Assembly: GCA_027422505.1 (NCBI GenBank)
Contig: JAPQWV010000050.1
Location: 496,001 to 560,000 of the forward strand
DNA: 64,000 nt
Origin: Craterostigma plantagineum
Taxonomy: Eukaryota; Streptophyta; Magnoliopsida; Lamiales; Linderniaceae
Direction of reading: 5' to 3'
Shown: positions 15,336 to 26,962 of the stretch, in pieces
How the letters are laid out: every line of letters begins with the position of its first letter
Numbering within the stretch: position 1 is the stretch's first letter
The notes under the pieces: model-generated
Database searches by the model: none
Told to the model about the DNA's origin: nothing
What the model saw: only the letters and a program-made list of their open reading frames with translations
Translations under genes and position numbers: made by a program

Positions 15336-16649
15336 TTAGTGAGAGCCAATCGGCGCTGGAGCATCCTTCAGCTCATGTCCCTGATAATGAATATCCTGCC
15401 CAAAAACCAAAAACACCCAACACTTCGATTCAATTCAATCATCACAGAAAAGGAACAATCATCATCACACAAATATAAAAACATCGAAGAACTCACCGAA
15501 GCGTAGTGATTCACATCACGGTGGTGAGCCTCGTCAGCCCTAACCACCAAGACAACATCCCTCAGCGTCGAATCTTTGGGCAGCCTCCAATAATCCACAG
15601 CAATGGCAGGGGCGGGGACGTTCTCAATGTTTCCCTTGTCCAATTCTTTCAAGAACTCAGTGTAAGAATGGATGGCTTCTTCTTCCAAGTAGCCCACTAT
15701 GCGATGGGCGAGCTTTGGGGATAGTAAGTAGGCTGCAAAGTAGGCGTTGAAGAACACTCCTTGGACTGCAAAGACTAGCGCTCGCTCGTACCATAAGGGC
15801 TTAGAAACCTCCATGAAAGTCATTAGGTGCATTCGCTCGTTCTCAGCTTCTTCTAACAGCGCTTTGATCCAACCGCCGCTGTGCTCGAATCTGCGAAGGG
15901 ATTTGCAGTGTAATAGCATCCCTCCCACCATTCCTGGGACGGCGGCTACTGTCTCTAGCATCATTGCTCGGCAACCGTAACGCCTCTGAGGTGAGGAGAG
16001 GAGTTGAGAGAAATGTTCTTCAATGGCGTAGTGCAGCGCTGAAAAGGGTTGAGTTCTCTTACCTGAAAGAATATGTCGGTGGGCCATCTGAGAGACTTGA
16101 CTGTCCAAAACGCAACCTTGTCCAAGAATGTCGCCGGCGCGTGGTGCTTCTTCAGATCTATGGATACGTCGGCTTTGTATGTCTCCCACGGCTGCGTTAG
16201 TGAGAGATGTTCAGGCAAAAAAATTCCCAAATCTCAGATTTTTAAATACTTGTGCTTACCCTGAAACAGTTCCACCTCCATTCAGTTCCGTCTTCTTTAG
16301 TGATCTTCTGAGGCTCGACGCCCCAATAGCTCACGATCTTGTTATCCTTTGCGCCGCCGTGACTCGCGGCGGCGCTTCCGTTCTCCGGCGTCGCCTTCTG
16401 ATTGTCGCCGTCTTCCTCCTTTCTCTGGTCGCCGAGAGACAAGGTACCTGCGCTGCGATAAGGCAGCTTAATCCACGTCGCCGTCGGCACCACTTTCGAG
16501 TTAGGTGAGCCCTTCACAAACGACGACGGCCTAGGGAACCCACGGCGGCGGAGCGCCGCCGCGTCACTGGTCACAGAGTGGAAGTAGCGTGGGCCCACGT
16601 TTCGGAACACCAAAGACTGAGCCAACTTAGCTCCGTTACGGCTCATCAT
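15336..16649 (-). CDS. AOX1: Ubiquinol alternative oxidase, mitochondrial
   Basis: Diiron oxidase of the inner mitochondrial membrane that passes electrons from ubiquinol to oxygen without pumping protons. Four exons, minus strand: 16260-16649, 16063-16191, 15497-15985, 15336-15395; all GT/AG, phase 0, total 355 residues. This is the classical four-exon AOX layout with a 19-residue last exon. The N-terminus is rich in Ser/Arg and poor in acids, a likely mitochondrial presequence. Regulatory Cys I (WNCFR, about C128) and Cys II (YGCRAM, about C178) are present. Diiron ligands are in LETVA (E184), NERMH (E223, H226), LEEEAIH (about 275) and ADEAHH (E325, H328). An in-frame ATG exists 81 bases upstream; I chose 16649 because it matches family N-termini and lies downstream of the TATA box. 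AOX1 subfamily is likely; the exact paralogue is not fixed. Confidence 0.96.
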
Positions 16650-16718
16650 TGTTTCCTCTAAATTCGCAAGAATGATTTTAAGGGTTTTTGCAAAGAATTT
16701 AGGAAAGAGATAAGATTG

Positions 16719-16731
16719 CTTGGGTCGCAAG
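16719..16731 (-). promoter_or_regulatory. Candidate mitochondrial dysfunction motif in the AOX1 leader
   Basis: CTTGGGTCGCAAG fits CTTGNNNNNCA(A/C)G, the motif described in Arabidopsis as bound by membrane-tethered NAC factors (ANAC013/ANAC017) in mitochondrial stress genes including AOX1a. It reads the same class of motif on both strands. It lies 70-82 bases upstream of the ATG and downstream of the TATA box, so inside the probable 5' leader. Function is inferred. Confidence 0.45.
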
Positions 16732-16798
16732 GTTTTCTGCTTTGCTTGTGATTTTCTTTTCCGTGCTTTGTATGTGTCAATCTTGGACTATGGCGATT

Positions 16799-16806
16799 CT
16801 ATATAT
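16799..16806 (-). promoter_or_regulatory. TATA box of AOX1
   Basis: TATATATAG context on the minus strand about 150 bases upstream of the AOX1 ATG, the only strong TATA in the proximal promoter. Confidence 0.55.
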
Positions 16807-16814
16807 AGGGGTAG

Positions 16815-16822
16815 TGACGTCA
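16815..16822 (-). promoter_or_regulatory. bZIP-type palindrome TGACGTCA next to the AOX1 TATA box
   Basis: A perfect TGACGTCA palindrome, the core recognised by TGA/CRE-class bZIP factors, starts nine bases upstream of the AOX1 TATA box. A role in stress induction of AOX1 is plausible but inferred. Confidence 0.4.
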
Positions 16823-16829
16823 TCATTCA

Positions 16830-17743
16830 CTGTCAAAGAAAGGCGGTCGGTGTGTTTTTACGTGTATATCCTTTTGCTTGAGTTTTTTGTTTAGTAACGG
16901 ATACGAATTACGATAGCTAATGAGTAAATGGCATGATTTTAATTGAATTTCTAGATAGTTACGAAGGTGCTGAAATGACGAGAATAGACATGGTTAAGCC
17001 TATCCAAACGATGAGGAAATCTTTGACTTTTTCTCCGAAAGTCAAATCTGGTGGGAAATTGAATGGTTGAGACGCATTTTTTCTTAGGAATATTCTCCTT
17101 TCAATTTACTTGGGGAACAAGTAATGCTTGGCATATGAGCTGCAAGTATTAGGTCGAAAATGCGTACTTAATGAAATTGTAGCTGCATATTTCATTTCAC
17201 GTGTCCCACTTGCAGCTACTCTTTTCTGCAAAAGTTGAGTATTAATTGTGGAGTTAACTTAATTAGTTTTTAAGATGATTGCTGTTTGCCATTGAGATAC
17301 GTTAAGTACTACAAACTTTACTACGTAAGTACTCTTGAAATTTTCGTTTATATGCAATGACAAATTGTATTCCTCTAAGTTCTAAGAACGTTCAAAGAAC
17401 AACTTAAATATTTAAGTGTTGATATTTAATATATATACATATAAAATTAGACAAAACCATCCTCTATCGGAGGGTAATATGGGCAACAGAAAAGGTTTAT
17501 TTTTAATTGTGAAGCAGGCCAATTGAAATGCAGCTCTTTTGGAAAATAATGTTCCACTAACCACAAATTGCATTGCATGTCTCCAAGGTAATCTTGGTCA
17601 TTGCCAATTCGGCTTTGTCAATCCTAGTTATTTATGTAACTCACTCTCTCTCTAAAAAATCTCATTTTCAACTAAACTATAGGTAGAGAGATCTCACCTC
17701 CTTTTTTTAACTCTCTTTTTCTAGTTTGAATTTTTTTTATTGA
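16830..17743. other. Intergenic, distal AOX1 promoter
   Basis: No gene seen. AT-rich, ending at the target site of the Mutator-type MITE. Confidence 0.5.
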
Positions 17744-17752
17744 TTTGGTTTT

Positions 17753-18828
17753 GGGATAATTGCAATTTTCGTCCTCGACTTATACCCCAAAATCACTTTT
17801 GGTCCCCCGAAAATACACTTCAACACTGTTAGTCCCTCAGTTATCATCCGTTAATCAGTAATCGTCCTTCCCGTCAGTTGACCGTAAAAAACTAACGGAT
17901 TGACCAACTCACACAGTTAAAACGGTTTAGCGACGGATGCAGGAAAATTAATAAATAAATAAAAATAGATTAGCGATGGAAATTCCGTCGCTAAAAGGGA
18001 AAATAAAAAAAATACAAATTAGCGACGGAAGGAAAAAAATAAAAAAAAATAAATAACTACGTGTTAGCGACGGAAATCGGAAAATTCGAAAAAATAAAAT
18101 AAATAAATACAGTTTAAAGCAGAATTCGCCGCTTAAAGAGCAAAAATAAAAAAAAGTAATACATCGATGGAAATAAATATAGAGACGAAAGTTTTTTAAA
18201 AAAATAAATATGGTGCTGATGAATAGATCGTTAACGGCGACGAGCTCAAAATCAGATCGAAAAAGCCTTTTGTAAGAGAGAGAGATATGATCATCTTGTC
18301 ACATACTGAAAATCCTAAATCACCGATCCAAGTGTATTTATATTTTTTAAAAATTTTCGTCTCTATATTTATTTCCATCGCTGTATTATTATATTTATTT
18401 TTTGTAAAAAAAAATTGTCTTTTCTTTAAGCGGCGAATTTTGCTTTAAACTGTATTTATTTATTTTATTTTTTCGAAATTTTCCAATTTAGCGTCGGATA
18501 TTCCGTCGCTAACACGTAGTTATTTATTTATTTATTTTTCCTTTTAGCGACGGAATTTCCGCCGCTAATTTGTATTTTTATTTTCCCTTTTAGCGACGGA
18601 ATCTGTTTTTATTTATTTTTTAATTTTTCTGTGTTAGCGAGGGAATATCCGTCGCTAAATTCCGTCGCTGAACCGTTTTAACGGTGTGAGTTGGTCAATC
18701 TGTTAGTTTTTGACGGTCAACTGACGGAAAGGACGATTACTGATTAACGGATGATAACTGAGGTGTGTTTTTGGGGTACCAAAAACGATTTTGGGGTATA
18801 ACTCGAGGACGAAAATTGCAATTATCCC
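17753..18828. mobile_element. Mutator-type MITE, 1.08 kb, with very long inverted repeats
   Basis: The termini GGGATAATTGCAATTTTCGT and the matching right complement are near-perfect inverted repeats that run about 200 bases, and diverged pairing continues towards the centre. A perfect 9-base target duplication TTTGGTTTT flanks it (17744-17752 and 18829-18837), diagnostic of Mutator-like transposition. Inside, GCGACGGAA and its complement TTCCGTCGC recur, separated by A/T-rich spacers. No transposase. The transcript would fold into a long hairpin. Confidence 0.88.
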
Positions 18829-19138
18829 TTTGGTTTTTGTAGTCATCGTCTCTCGAATTGGGACTTTACTCTCCTCATGTTAGAGTTTTGCTATTTTTTT
18901 AAAGTGTTATGTTTCGAAAGTAGACGAAATCTTTTAAGTTGAAGACCAAAGAAAGTGAAAAGTATGGTAATTTTAACTTGTTAGTAATTTTGCGGTACTC
19001 TAGTTCTTCGAGTTCAAGACCTTATTGTGTACTTTCTTCGGCTTTGATTTTTTTTTTTTTATGTCTAGATGATTACTCATATATGAGCATTTGTTCTCTA
19101 CTGATCGCTAAGTTACCAAAAAGACCTCATTGGACTAT

Positions 19139-19478
19139 CACTACAAGAAAACATAGTATCAGGCACGGAAAATAGAGACGCAATTGGCTTCGTGTCTAAA
19201 TTATGAGTATTAGAAACGGATTCTGACACGGTTTTCTATTTCTATTTTAAATTAATGTGTTTCTTTAGACACGGATTAGATACGAAAATAAAACCGAAAA
19301 TGTGATAAAGTTCATTTTATAAACGGTATATATCCGTATCCAAATTTTCCACGAGAACAACACCCACAAAATTTGGTTTTAGATTTTGACTTTCCGTGTC
19401 GAATCACTCAATAGATACAGAAATTTTGGTTTTAGACACCGAATTTTGTGTGTTTAATATGCATGTTTTCTAGTAGTA
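19139..19478. mobile_element. CACTA-type MITE
   Basis: 340 bp; the left end is CACTACAAGAAAACAT and the right end is the inverted ATGTTTTCTAGTAGTA, the EnSpm/CACTA terminus with the last base changed. The 3-base duplication TAT flanks it (19136-19138, 19479-19481). The interior repeats GACACGGA/TCCGTGTC-type motifs. No coding sequence. Confidence 0.8.
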
Positions 19479-19638
19479 TATTTTGCCTATGTATATTCTT
19501 GTTTGTTAAATAAAATTGAAGTCCAAATAAAAAAAATCCTAGTATTTTTATGATCTCTGATATTTTAGAAGAGTAGCATTTCCTAAAGATGTTATAAAGT
19601 TAGTCGTCCAAAGTCTTACTCAAGAACCTTAAAATTTA

Positions 19639-19879
19639 GGTGGTGTTTGTTTACTATAATCCAACATAACACTGATATAAGCATTACCGTAATGTGAATA
19701 TCATCGTTGATCACCTAACTTTTTTGAAGTGATCAAAACTTGGAACAATCACTCAGTTTTCATCAGATAGTGATATGTCCTTCCACCAGTTAGGACCGAG
19801 GAACACAATGTTGAGGGGACTGAGGAGATTATCAGTGTGACATTTTGGGTTTTATCCTAAAGTCTAAACAAACACTAGC
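19639..19879. mobile_element. PIF/Harbinger-type MITE
   Basis: 241 bp flanked by TTA on both sides (19636-19638, 19880-19882). Ends are GGTGGTGTTTGTTTA and, on the complement, GCTAGTGTTTGTTTA. Size, ends and TTA target site fit Tourist-like MITEs. Non-coding. Confidence 0.65.
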
Positions 19880-19882
19880 TTA

Positions 19883-20541
19883 TGGGTATTTATTACATTT
19901 CTTGGAGAAATTAGGACTAGCAAAAAGAAGTGTTTTCTGTCGAAAATTGAATGCAGAGAAGCCCTTATGTACCACGAGACCCTCCCGGAATAAAGGAGTT
20001 CCCTATATACCACTAGTTTGGTTACTAACTTTCCAAGCCGATATAATCCAAAGCTCGCCTTTTAAAATAAGCCCGATATAAATAAATAATTTATAATCTC
20101 TTATCTTGGGCCCTTAAAACATTCTCAAATCATTAACCAACCAAACATGGTTTGAGTAACTACATGCTAAATTTCCATGCTCGTAATTGTTTTTAATAGT
20201 CCAGCAGACATATATCAGTTTAGCACAGTGTTAAATACAGTTCAGTTCCTTCTTAAACAACACCAAGACCATTCCTTTTTCTGCCTGCATACTAAATTGC
20301 TTTGATCTGCTGCGTGAAATTCTGCTGTTAGTAACAACGATTATGTATCTATCCGTCTAACAAATTCAAGTCCAAACATAGACGAAGGAGACAATATTAT
20401 TTATTACCAAAGCAGCAAGTGTTTCATCATGCAACAAATAAAACCATAATCTGGGAGCACATAATTCACCATAGTTCAAAACGACACCACATGCGTAATA
20501 ATATTTAGAGACAAGAGACAGATCTTTGTTAAGTGCATACT
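19883..20541. other. Intergenic, downstream of the ACBP gene
   Basis: No gene seen; contains the 3' flank and probably the 3' UTR of the acyl-CoA-binding protein gene. Confidence 0.5.
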
Positions 20542-21423
20542 TCAACTGCTTTTCGCAGCAGCGGCTTCGAGCAACTGCTTCACCTTAGTTATATAATCAG
20601 CCATGGCATCATCCTTAGATCTCCCTAGGAGAACAAAATAAAAGAAGGAATTTTCTTTTCAGCATTTTGACCCTAATCAACAGAAATGAGAAAAAAAATA
20701 CCTTCATTCGCCTTCCAAGCATCCCATTTAGCCTTGCCCTTCATGTCGAACATGCCCGGGCGGCCTACAATGTTCAAGCCATATATGTGTATATAGTCAT
20801 TCTTCTCCATAAAAGATCAGAAATTAAGTTCGATTATATACGACGTAAGTACTTGTGTTGACGTCCCCTACGGTAGCTTGCTTGAAGAGCCCATATAAGA
20901 TGAGCAAGTCCTCGTTCGATGGAGACTCGGTCAAAGTCTTGACCTTCTCGGCATGCTCTTCAAACTCTTCCTATCGATGAATTGGGAAGAATAAATAAAA
21001 TTACGATCACAAATCAAAGCATTTAGCATCTCACTGCTCAGTCCGTTTATAGATCGATGGGGATGAAACAATCGAAAATTTTCAGAAATAGAATCCACAA
21101 AAACTGCACAGACTTAGCTGGATATCAATTGGTTTTATTTACTACCCACAGATTAACAGCATGGAGTTAAATCATAGATCATCGTTTTATGGAGTGCAGA
21201 TCTACGCACGCATAGCAGTCATTTTTCAGCAGATCGGCGATGATTGCAGTGAAGGCGAAAGCAGATTTACATGGCTATCAGACAAACGCCTCATAGTAAT
21301 CCACGAATTTAGGATCCCCAATCGTCGCCCTCACAGGCGAAAAATCCAACAGTAATTCTCCAATTCAACGAAGAAACAAAATCATATTATACGTAATTTT
21401 CGGGAGCTTACCTTCAAACCCAT
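20542..21423 (-). CDS. ACBP: Acyl-CoA-binding protein, small cytosolic class
   Basis: Ten-kDa acyl-CoA-binding protein that holds long-chain acyl-CoA esters in the cytosol. Exons, minus strand: 21412-21423 (only four codons, MGLK), 20853-20970, 20702-20764, 20542-20624; GT/AG borders, phases close, 91 residues, normal for the class I plant family. Seen: the conserved YGLFKQATVGD helix and the SRPGMFDMKGKAKWDAW ligand-binding stretch, ending EAAAAKSS. No signal peptide, ankyrin or Kelch extension, so not the larger ACBP classes. A TATA box lies at 21509-21517. Confidence 0.93.
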
Positions 21424-21508
21424 CGTTGTGTCGTTCGCAGATCAGAAGTACGAATGATTGTGAGATTGGATGGATAATTCGAGGTTGCGTACTCGCTCAC
21501 TGGACACG

Positions 21509-21517
21509 ATTTATATA
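21509..21517 (-). promoter_or_regulatory. TATA box of the ACBP gene
   Basis: TATATAAAT on the minus strand 86 bases upstream of the ATG. Confidence 0.55.
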
Positions 21518-21622
21518 GGCTGTTCGTACGGATGCTTACGCCAGATCATTTTTCACCATTGCCAGCTCGAATATGCTTCAATTGACAATTACGTCCTCGT
21601 ATAAAACTATTATTACTGTATA

Positions 21623-21844
21623 GGGTACGTTTGGTTATAAACGTGAGATAAAGGCCCATGATAAACGTAAGAATAGAAAGCCCATCATTATTAATCTGAC
21701 ATGTTCTTCCTGCTTTATTTATATCGGGCTATGTGATATAATACTGGGCTTTTTATAATAGCGGGCTGCAATAAAGCAAACCAAACACTATAATGGGTAC
21801 TATTATTAATATTATCTGGCCTATTATGTTAAAGCAAACGGACC
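21623..21844. mobile_element. Probable PIF/Harbinger-like MITE
   Basis: Inverted ends GGGTACGTTTGGTTATAA and, on the complement, GGTCCGTTTGCTTTAACA, about 222 bp apart, of the GTTTGGTT type common in Tourist-like elements. The target duplication is not clear (ATA on both sides at best). Confidence 0.45.
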
Positions 21845-22424
21845 ATATCTTATAATATCTTTATTGAAATTCTTTTTAGCTTTTATTTCGGGGCCCATGT
21901 TTGGTTTAGTGTCTCCAATTTCCTATCTATAATGCGTGCGATGTAAAGAGCTCTATTGTTTTAGGTAAGTTGGTTGGACAATAAATTGAGATTCATAGCA
22001 ATGATTGCAAACATGTGAGCATAGTTTCCTTGGTAGAAAAACACTTTAGTTTCCTTATTACATGCATAATTTCCAGTTATAGTTCACAATTACCATAGAA
22101 AACACCAAGAATCATCTTCCCTTCTAACCATTTTTTTTTCCCTAAAAACACAGTCAATATACATGGAGGCGACACCAAACACGAAAGTACGAGAGAGAAT
22201 TACACAACAGTTAGTTATTTTGAGAATGGAACTACAAAACTAGTTGAGTTTTTAAACCTATTGCGAAATTAATCAACTTTTTTAATTCGAACTATTTTTA
22301 TTTTCATTTTAACCACGAAAATACTTAAAATTATAAATTTGCACTACTGTTATCTTCAAATAGCACAACTTTGTTTGTAATTAAAATTTTACCCCAACTT
22401 TTAACTCAAATATGTTAAAATATA

Positions 22425-22659
22425 CTCCCTCCGTCCCACTAATTTTATCACACTTTTCCATTTCTGGCATCCCAATAATTTTATCACATTTCCTTATTTA
22501 GCAAAAAACTATCACAAACAATCAATATACTAATATTCTTAAAAGACGTGTTAAAATATACACTTTTTTACCTTTTCATTGTACAATATTATTATAATAA
22601 TGTCACCTTAATTTGTGTGCCCAGCAACTTATGTGATAAAGTTGCTGGGACGGAGGGAG
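22425..22659. mobile_element. Stowaway (Tc1/mariner) MITE
   Basis: Starts CTCCCTCCGTCCC after TA and ends GGGACGGAGGGAG, 235 bp, the classical Stowaway termini. The right TA looks mutated (TG). Confidence 0.8.
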
Positions 22660-22741
22660 TGTTACTTAAAGAAATAATAAAAAGAAAAATAAAATTACTT
22701 GGCGTGACGTAACCTACTCCTCCCACGTGGTTTCGATATCT

Positions 22742-22870
22742 AGAGCTGTCAAAACGGACGGACGGGCACGGCCGGTGCGTAGCCCGCCAAAGCCCGCATT
22801 GGCGGCGCGAGCACGGGTAAGTCCGCCGTTTGGAAGGCCTAGAAGTTGAAGGCCCGCCCCGCCAAAATAA
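22742..22870. mobile_element. hAT-like MITE end (GC-rich)
   Basis: A terminus reading TAGAGCTGTCAAAACGG, followed by repeated GGCCCGCC/GGGCGG motifs, sits inside the foldback element. The same kind of end occurs inverted near 50340-50382 (GTTTGACAGCTCT). No partner end or duplication was identified. Confidence 0.4.
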
Positions 22871-23555
22871 ATAAAACAAATTAAAACAAAAAGAAAACAT
22901 TCAAAAAAAGGAAAAAAACAATAAAAATTAAACTCGAAATTAATTCTAATTAAATGTAATCTTGTAATAATAATTTATTTATATTATTATACTTGAGTAG
23001 ATTAAAAATCGGAGTTAAAAAATACTAACAAACCTATATAATTTCTTTAAATATCAATGTTTAATAAAAATATCATATTGAGCCCGCCATGAATTATAAT
23101 ATGATATTTTTATTAGATATTAATACATAAATAAATTAATATATTTGAGTTCAAATCTGTTGGGATAAAATTTAATTATTAACAAATATTGTGCTATTTG
23201 AAGATAAAATTTGTAATTTTAAGTATTTTCACGATTAAAATGAAAATAGAATAGTTAGAATTAAATAGTTGATTAGTTTTGCAAGAGGTTTAAAAACTCT
23301 TTGTAATTCCATTATCAAAATAACATCATTCTACGTAACTCTCTCGAAAGTACGATGCACAAGTTCAAGATTACACAACTCAACCGCATATTGGATTGTC
23401 ATATTCATTGCAAACAAACATTTGTCCCTCCACTCATAGATTATCAAAATGATAAATTGAGAAAATGAATTATTATATATGTTTGCTAGTAAAAACCCAC
23501 CACCATCGCCCACTGTCCTTCAAAAAGAGGAAAACCAAACAAAAGTTCAATGAGC

Positions 23556-25535
23556 TCAGATATCGGCTGCCAAGAAATTCCCAGTTAAAGTTACCTGCCC
23601 ATAAATCGATGTGATAATGCATTAGAGAAATGCCCAGCAGCTATTATGAATAACAGAAAAAATAAAAACGCTCAAGGTTGTGAACAATTTAACCAGTTCT
23701 TAGAAAATACATATAGAGGGGAAAAAAAAACCAATTGCAGAGAAGTGAAGCAGAGGTAAGAACAGTTACCTTCTCGCCAAGCTGAAAAGGAGGTAGACCC
23801 TTGTATGGACACGTACCACACCGAAAAGCATCACCTAAGCCACACTGCAACGACAAAATTAGAAGTAAAGGGTGTGAGCAAAAATCTCATTCCGTAACTC
23901 CCATTAGTGGTACAAGAGTTCTATACCATCTCATCACAGCCACTATTTTTTTATGATGAATCATAACTAAATATGCATAATTTGAACGTACACTTCCACA
24001 AGCAGATTGAGGATTGTCAAGCTGTTCAACGGTAAGCCCAAGCTTCTCGACCGTTGCCTCTTCTTCAGCCCTTCCACAAGTGCAGTTTTTGCAGGCTTTC
24101 CTTGTAATTCCAACTTCGCAGTCACCCACTATAAAAGAAACTCTCGGTTTAGCAAGGAAAAGTAACCATCTAAAAGAGAGAAAGAATTGAAAGAGCTGCA
24201 AATTTGTGCTTTATAACCTACCAGATGGTAAAATGGGCTTCTTTAGGTCCTCTTCAGTAAGGAGGCTATCCTCGTCAATAAGATCCATATCATCATCGAT
24301 CTGAATTTTGGGAAGAACGGGTGGCGTCTTCTTTAATGAGAATGAAGAGCCAATTTTCCACGAAGGCTTCTTTCCGATTATCTATCGCAATCGAATCGAC
24401 GTGTTACAAGTTATTTCAACGATTCTGAAATTTGTCAAATTTAAATAGAACATCGTTCACGAAGAAATGATTAACTAACGCAGATATTTTGTCCAATGCA
24501 GACCAGACATCAGCTTCCATTTTCGAACATACCACACACGACAAGTTGGAGACAATAAAACACTTTTTGTAATCCATTTTGATAAAATCAATATGGTGTC
24601 TGTCAAACAGTTATTTTAATCATCACGAAAGATGGGCGCGGAACAATCTAAAATCACTGATCATATATCAATCACATGACAACGTAATTTCTAGTGATTT
24701 CAAAGAAAACATACCGCTATAGTGAAGTAATTTATACGAAGATAATGACAAAGGAAATTGCATTCAAATTACACGGTGGCCACTCACCACGATTGACTGG
24801 TTAGCTTCAAAAGATTGCACGTCCAGGAAGCCAGCTAGCAGTAACTTGCTCTGAAGAGAAGAGTTTCCCTGAAAGATCACAAACATGTAAGATCATTATG
24901 TTGACAACAGACATAACAATGGGATTTGACGCCCTAAAATCCATAGTTGAAGGCAAAGATTTACTATTAAAGTAAACAGACCTTAGAAGTCAAATGAAGG
25001 GAGACAGTTCCACCAGGCCTCAATGCTCGTGAGATGTTTGCAAGCAATTGATCATTTGGAAACTCAGGTGACTTCAACATAAAGGCAACATAATCAACAG
25101 TTGAAGCTTCCAAGGAAAGCAGACCTGATAATAAAATGAAACAAAGATGATCCATCAGACAAGGATAAATTCACAAGTTTCATTCACCGAATTATCTGCA
25201 ATTCTCCATATCAAGAAAAATTGTCTGATGTAACAACAAATTTATACAGTAAAAGTAGCAGTTGGTTCAACACAACACAACATCCTAACTAAACATTAAA
25301 ATTTCTGAACAGGAAACCCAGAGCATAATTAAACAAACCCATACGGTAGCTCCAAGAATAATAAAATCAACGATCAAAATCACAAATAACGAAACATCGA
25401 CTTACTCTCAGCGGAAGCCTGTGTCATAATCATTGGGTCAAAGTTTTCCTTCTTCACATCCTTCAACGCTCCCACAACCTCACCGAGAGACAAAATTATC
25501 CGATCCGTGAGCACAAGCAGCTTATCCGAAGCCAT
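23556..25535 (-). CDS. DRE2: Anamorsin/DRE2 homologue, cytosolic Fe-S cluster assembly factor
   Basis: DRE2 (CIAPIN1) takes electrons from the diflavin reductase ATR3/Tah18 for early cytosolic iron-sulfur protein assembly. Seven exons, minus strand: 25406-25535, 24982-25124, 24788-24868, 24222-24381, 23992-24128, 23770-23844, 23556-23594; all GT/AG, phases close, 254 residues against about 270 in Arabidopsis. The N-terminal half is the methyltransferase-like fold ([12 protein letters not shown]). The C-terminal half has the CX8CX2CXC motif (C175, C184, C187, C189) and the twin CX2C motif [15 protein letters not shown] (C215, C218, C226, C229), all ligands present. The last exon encodes only 12 residues. 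A Harbinger MITE starts about 300 bases upstream of the ATG. Confidence 0.95.
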
Positions 25536-25837
25536 TTTTCAGAGACGAACCTGAGGCTATCGGAAACCGTAACAAATTGATAGTTATTAATTAGAAAAGC
25601 TGAAGAACGAAAGGAAATTAGAAATGGTCAGCGACTTAATTACGCCGACGCCGACTCAAATCGTCTCGGCCGCGCGCGTTAATATGTCGGCCCAATATAT
25701 TGGGAACATTGGGCCTACACTTGGTCCGAATTGGGCCTGCAATCGGCCCATATTCCTTTAGTATTGAATTATGTGTTACACTTTGGAACTTGTAATCCAA
25801 AGTCTAAACAAGTCTATATACTCCCCTCAGCAGCTAA

Positions 25838-26376
25838 GACTATATTTATCCATGACTTCCACAACCGGTCATGAGAATAAAATATTAATTTCTCTCTCCT
25901 TCCTCCACTGTCCACATACACAACCTACATCTCTACCCAACCTAAATAATTTTTAACTTTATCAACAACCCAACACAACCCTTATCATTTATATTTTATA
26001 ATTATTTTAAGTAATTTGAATGTTTTAACATTATATGATATAAAAATTAGATACTTTGGTCATTGGAGAAAAAAATAATATAAATTAAGATAGATTATAG
26101 AATGTGATAGAGAAATAGATAATTTGAAATTGTGATTCAAAATATATCAATATTAGTCTCTATTTGTAGAGAAAAAAATTTATATAATTTGGTAAAAAAA
26201 TAAAATTAAAATTTTAACATATAATTAAATATATCGTAAATAACACAAAAATGATGTACAGAAAACCGTGCACAACCGGTTGGTGGACCAGGTTGTGGAA
26301 TTAAAAGAATTGTTTTGCTTTATTTTAAATAGTTTTATTCAACGATCGGTTGTGCGGTCATTGATAAATATAGTCT
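25838..26376. mobile_element. PIF/Harbinger-type MITE upstream of DRE2
   Basis: 539 bp with ends GACTATATTTATCCATGAC and, on the complement, GACTATATTTATCAATGAC, flanked by TAA (25835-25837, 26377-26379). Sub-terminal CACAACCG and its complement pair as well. Non-coding. Confidence 0.8.
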
Positions 26377-26962
26377 AAAGAAACAATATAGAAAAACCGA
26401 CCGACCCGATTTGATAGCTCATATAAAACATAAGTAAATGAAAAAAAAGACCATGTGTAGGATTGGCAGTGGGGCGAAGATTCCCTGTTCCCGCGGGGAT
26501 CCACACCGAACGGGGCGGGAAATCCCCAAGATTTTATCCCCGCGGGGCGGGGACGGGGAATGATTTTTCCGCGTAGGATCCCCTCCCTCCTTTTATATAC
26601 TCCCTCTCTTCCTATTTAAATGTCGTTTAAGAAATTTTCACAAATATTAAGAAAGGAGTTAAAATGCCCCTTATACCCTCATTAATCATTAGCCACATCA
26701 TTATTCCATTATTGGTGCATGTGGACGTTAAGTCCTCCTTTACAAAGATAAGTAGATCTTGGAGGGAGAAAGAAGAAGACTCTTTATCTTCATCATATTC
26801 TCATCAATATTTTTCACGAGAAAAATAATTGGAGGCAAAAATTATTCAATTTATTTGATCTGAAATTTAAGACGTAGAAAGGAAGGGTAACCAAATTATT
26901 TCAATGTTTTCAAATGACTATATATTATGATCGCACCAAACACAAGAAAAACTAAAAACTTC

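Larger units (their letters stand above)
22212..23325. mobile_element. Foldback element with about 150-bp inverted ends, hosting other insertions
   Basis: Left end GTTATTTTGAGAATGGAA and the right complement GTTATTTTGATAATGGAA begin a diverged inverted repeat of about 150 bases, ending near CTTCAAATAGCACAA on both arms. Between the arms lie a Stowaway MITE (22425-22659) and a GC-rich hAT-like end (from 22742). The superfamily is not settled because no target duplication is clear. Confidence 0.6.
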
